Shown one piece after another: positions 61,302 to 64,000 of a stretch of 64,000 nucleotides of DNA (its first letter is position 1; the number at the start of each line of letters is the position of its first letter). The stretch comes from Alopecurus myosuroides. Its lineage: Eukaryota; Streptophyta; Magnoliopsida; Poales; Poaceae. The stretch spans positions 299,773,835-299,837,834 of the forward strand of contig CM054060.1 in assembly GCA_028641055.1 (NCBI GenBank). The letters run 5' to 3'. The position numbers and the translations under genes are program-made. Under the pieces are notes generated by a model, which did not search any database, had not been told where the DNA came from, and was given only the letters and a program-made list of their open reading frames with translations.

Positions 61302-63106
61302 ATGGGCAACGCCTTCGCTGCCGGTCCAGCTCCTGCGCTGCTGGGAGAAAACCACGATCCATGCTTCAAGTGGAAGATCCATGACTTCTCGGCAATGCCG
61401 ATTGAGGAGGAGCCGATCAACTGTGCACCTTTTATTTTCTCCGACTACAGGTGGTATGTACCGATCCTGCAGAATTCTTAGTCTACTATTCCTACAATAT
61501 TTTTACTTCAGTTTTTGACTTGTTAAACCAAATTGCTTCTCTGCTCCTCGATTCATTTACCAGGTTCGTTCAATTGACGCTGTTGCATACAACACCACCC
61601 TTTTTTGCGATACCATATGTTGCTCTTTCTCTTGGGATTGCTCGAGGCCGGGGATGCTTGGGCTTGGAGCCAGGGGTGGTGATGGCTGTAGTCTTTGAAT
61701 TCTCGATATACAATCATTCGGATCGCGCGTACTACGGATACCAAGGTAGTTTCTGATATCGCTATGGCTGTAGTCTTTGAATTATCGATATACAATCATT
61801 CGGATCGCGCGTATTACGGATACCAAGGTAGTTTCCTAAAATTTACTTTTTCGCCACATCCAACCATCCATCTATATTCCAGCTGGTAGCCACTAACTCC
61901 GTAAAATTTGATATCTGCTCAACATGACTAGTAAGCTGTCCCCAATATCCATCCATCGTGTTCCTGTCACGTTTCTTTGCAATGGTACAATATCTATGTT
62001 TTATCGTTAAATTTGAACGTATAAATTTTGAAATATCATCCCGTGCTTGTTACATTAACTGGTCTCTCCATATCGTCTTTTCACATAAGTTGTATTTTTA
62101 TTTTTGCAGCTTACATAATTCCTTTTTATCTGTTTTTAACCCTTGCCTACATTGCAGCTACACACAACTTCGATGTTGAGAATATATACTCGAAGAAGGA
62201 ATGCTTGATTTCTCTTAAAACCCTACTGCGGTCACGTGATTTTCTGGCTGATGATTGTTGTGTCTTTGGTGTGGACATATTGAAAGTAGATGTCATTTTC
62301 CCTGAAGAGATGGCAATTGTGGTCCAGAAGAATGCTACTGCAGTTCAGAACCTCTTTATCCAGAAACCTCCGTTGATCCAATGGATCTACACCCGGACCA
62401 TCACCAAGTTTTCTGAACTGTTCTCGGAGAGATTCGTCATTTCTAGATTTGAACTTGATGGACAAAAATGGTACTCTTTTGATTCAGTTACATCATATAA
62501 TTCATATGTATGAATTATTAGACAATTTAATTTGTGCTCACCATGTCATATAACTAATTTCATAGTGGCCAGAAGCACCAAATAATGGACATATTTGATC
62601 TAGGAACTCGGTTATATTGAGTTTGAATTGACTTGTTTGCCATCATATTCACATTTTGCTGATAACCCTGCATTATATTTTTCTCAGGTACTTTGGCATC
62701 TACCCATGTGGTAATCGGTACAGCAACAATTGCCTATCCTTGTTCTTACACCTAGATGGCTCGGACGAGGCCCCCCACGAGTATGGAAAGCTGGTCGAAC
62801 TGACTCTATCCATCCTGGACGAAAAACATGGGAAACATTTCACCAGGAAATGTCAAGGTTCAGTCAGCTCCCATTAATTAGCAGCTATCACTGCATTATG
62901 AAGTGACTGCCATCTCCTGTTTGCGGCTGTTCGATCTCATGTACCTCGTCTCTATTGCAGGTCTCGTCGTGTTTGCTGGTAAGTGTCACTGGGGATGGTC
63001 CCAGTTCATACCGCTCCCGACGCTCTTAGACCCGTCGAGAGGTTATCTTGTAGGATCGTCTTGCACTCTCAGAGCAGAGTTGGTTATGGTTGGATCCTCC
63101 AGCTGA
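61302..63106 (+). CDS. Two-MATH-domain protein, copy 3, five exons, 319 aa
   Basis: Exons 61302-61450, 61564-61745, 62158-62470, 62688-62857 and 62961-63106. Complete within the window and encoding the same protein as copies 1 and 2, with the intron 3 base shared with copy 2. Confidence 0.85.
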
Positions 63107-63427
63107 TGGTCCTTGGCATCCTGTGCCCTAGCTCATCAGCCATGCTTGAATATTACAACAGTGTCATTCATGTCTAAATAAGCATTGACCAGAACTGGAA
63201 CAATCTACCCTATATGGATGCAGTTTTCCACTGTGTTTTCATGTATCTTCAAATTTTAGGCAAATGATACGACTTTCAAACTAAAAGTGATTGAATAGTT
63301 ACATTCTAACATGAAAATCTAGGATGTATTATTCTTTCACTTGCACTGAAAATTTAAAGATATAGCTCCAGATAGTAACTAAGCAAAGCTTCGGTGGGAT
63401 GCCTAAATAATCAGGAGCATGACTCAC

Positions 63428-63689
63428 CGGCCAGTACCAGCCTCCAAGACCAATATCCTTCCTGGCAACACCCCGCGGACCGAATGTCCAGTTGTTGCCG
63501 GTGTCGATGACCTTGAAGAACACATTTTGGTCGCTCCTGGTCGCTCCTCCCATACAGGGAAAGAGACAAGATTCTTGAAGAACACATTTTGGTCGACATC
63601 CGTCCGCGCCGGCAAGAGCACCAATGTGGTCGCTACTCGCCGACGAGCTGCGCAGCTCCACCCACTGCTTGATGTTCGTCATCGTACAA
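63428..63689 (-). pseudogene. Minus-strand exon of an unrecognised gene (copy 3)
   Basis: Same as 19133-19394, including splice-site-like edges. The rest of its surroundings lies past the window end. Confidence 0.45.
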
Positions 63690-64000
63690 CTGCAACCAAC
63701 AAAAGAAGCATGTTATTTATCATACGGAAGTAAGGTTTGAACCATATGCCAGCAACAAAGATTTTCCCTAAGACCATAACCCAAAACTCTCAAATAACTG
63801 CATCGCATTCAGTTCATACCTTCAATGGAGGACCAACTAAACTAGTAAAAGCATGTCATGCTAAAATGTACTAGGATAGGGAACCACCTTTGCACTATGA
63901 TTAATCTACCAACATTTACCCAATCAAGGTTCGTTTTATAAATTAAAACATATGCATCTCACCAGCTAAAGATCCGAAATTATGGACAGAAAACAGGTAG

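Larger units (their letters stand above)
60197..64000 (+). repeat. Tandem unit 3, cut by the window edge
   Basis: The first 3,804 bases of a third unit, preceded by the same unit end as unit 2. It carries A at the intron 3 position where unit 1 has G, so it agrees with unit 2. The array may continue beyond the window. Confidence 0.95.

Noticed and set aside
1..64000. CRISPR arrays, operons, rRNA and tRNA genes
   Set aside because: No regularly spaced short repeats and no rRNA or tRNA cores seen. The tRNA-like match at 3257 is only the retrotransposon primer site.

Overview
This window looks like nuclear DNA of a large-genome grass, most likely a Triticeae cereal. The evidence is a nested LTR retrotransposon, GC-rich and AT-rich repeat blocks, and a plant-type intron-containing gene whose GT-AG introns keep phase throughout. 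There are no operons and no bacterial features. The species assignment is inference.

Left part (1-15461): a GC-rich tandem repeat (unit about 532-534 bp) is split at 671/11651 by a complete LTR retrotransposon (672-11650). The element has ACCCC target-site duplications, LTRs of 2583 and 2581 bp with only five substitutions, a tRNA-Met-type primer binding site, a polypurine tract and one gag-like ORF with two CCHC zinc knuckles. It has no protease, integrase or reverse transcriptase, so it is a young, apparently non-autonomous copy. Downstream are a GC-rich repeat-like block (11923-13030), unrecognised AT-rich DNA, and a frameshifted pentatricopeptide-repeat (PPR) pseudogene on the minus strand (about 14367-15038).

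Right part (15462-64000): three head-to-tail copies of a 22.15-kb segment fill the rest of the window: 15902-38049, 38050-60196 and 60197-64000 (the last cut by the window edge). I saw only three differences between copies 1 and 2. Each copy carries one five-exon gene for a 319-residue protein with two MATH (TRAF-like) domains. The exons join with consistent phase and the three genes encode the same protein. Just left of the array sits a lone copy of exon 1 whose 149 coding bases are identical to those of the genes; it is joined to the array eight bases past its splice donor. It may be the remnant of a truncated fourth gene, or an alternative first exon for copy 1.

The remaining ~19 kb of each unit holds no intact gene that I recognise. 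It contains a minus-strand exon with good splice sites, exon-like segments repeated three or more times, an old internal duplication in which one copy carries a retroposon insertion, a GC-rich repeat-like block, and a plus-strand stretch with exon-like boundaries but no sustained reading frame. The main discovery candidate is the very recent (or possibly assembly-generated) amplification of the MATH gene and the truncated exon-1 copy at its edge.
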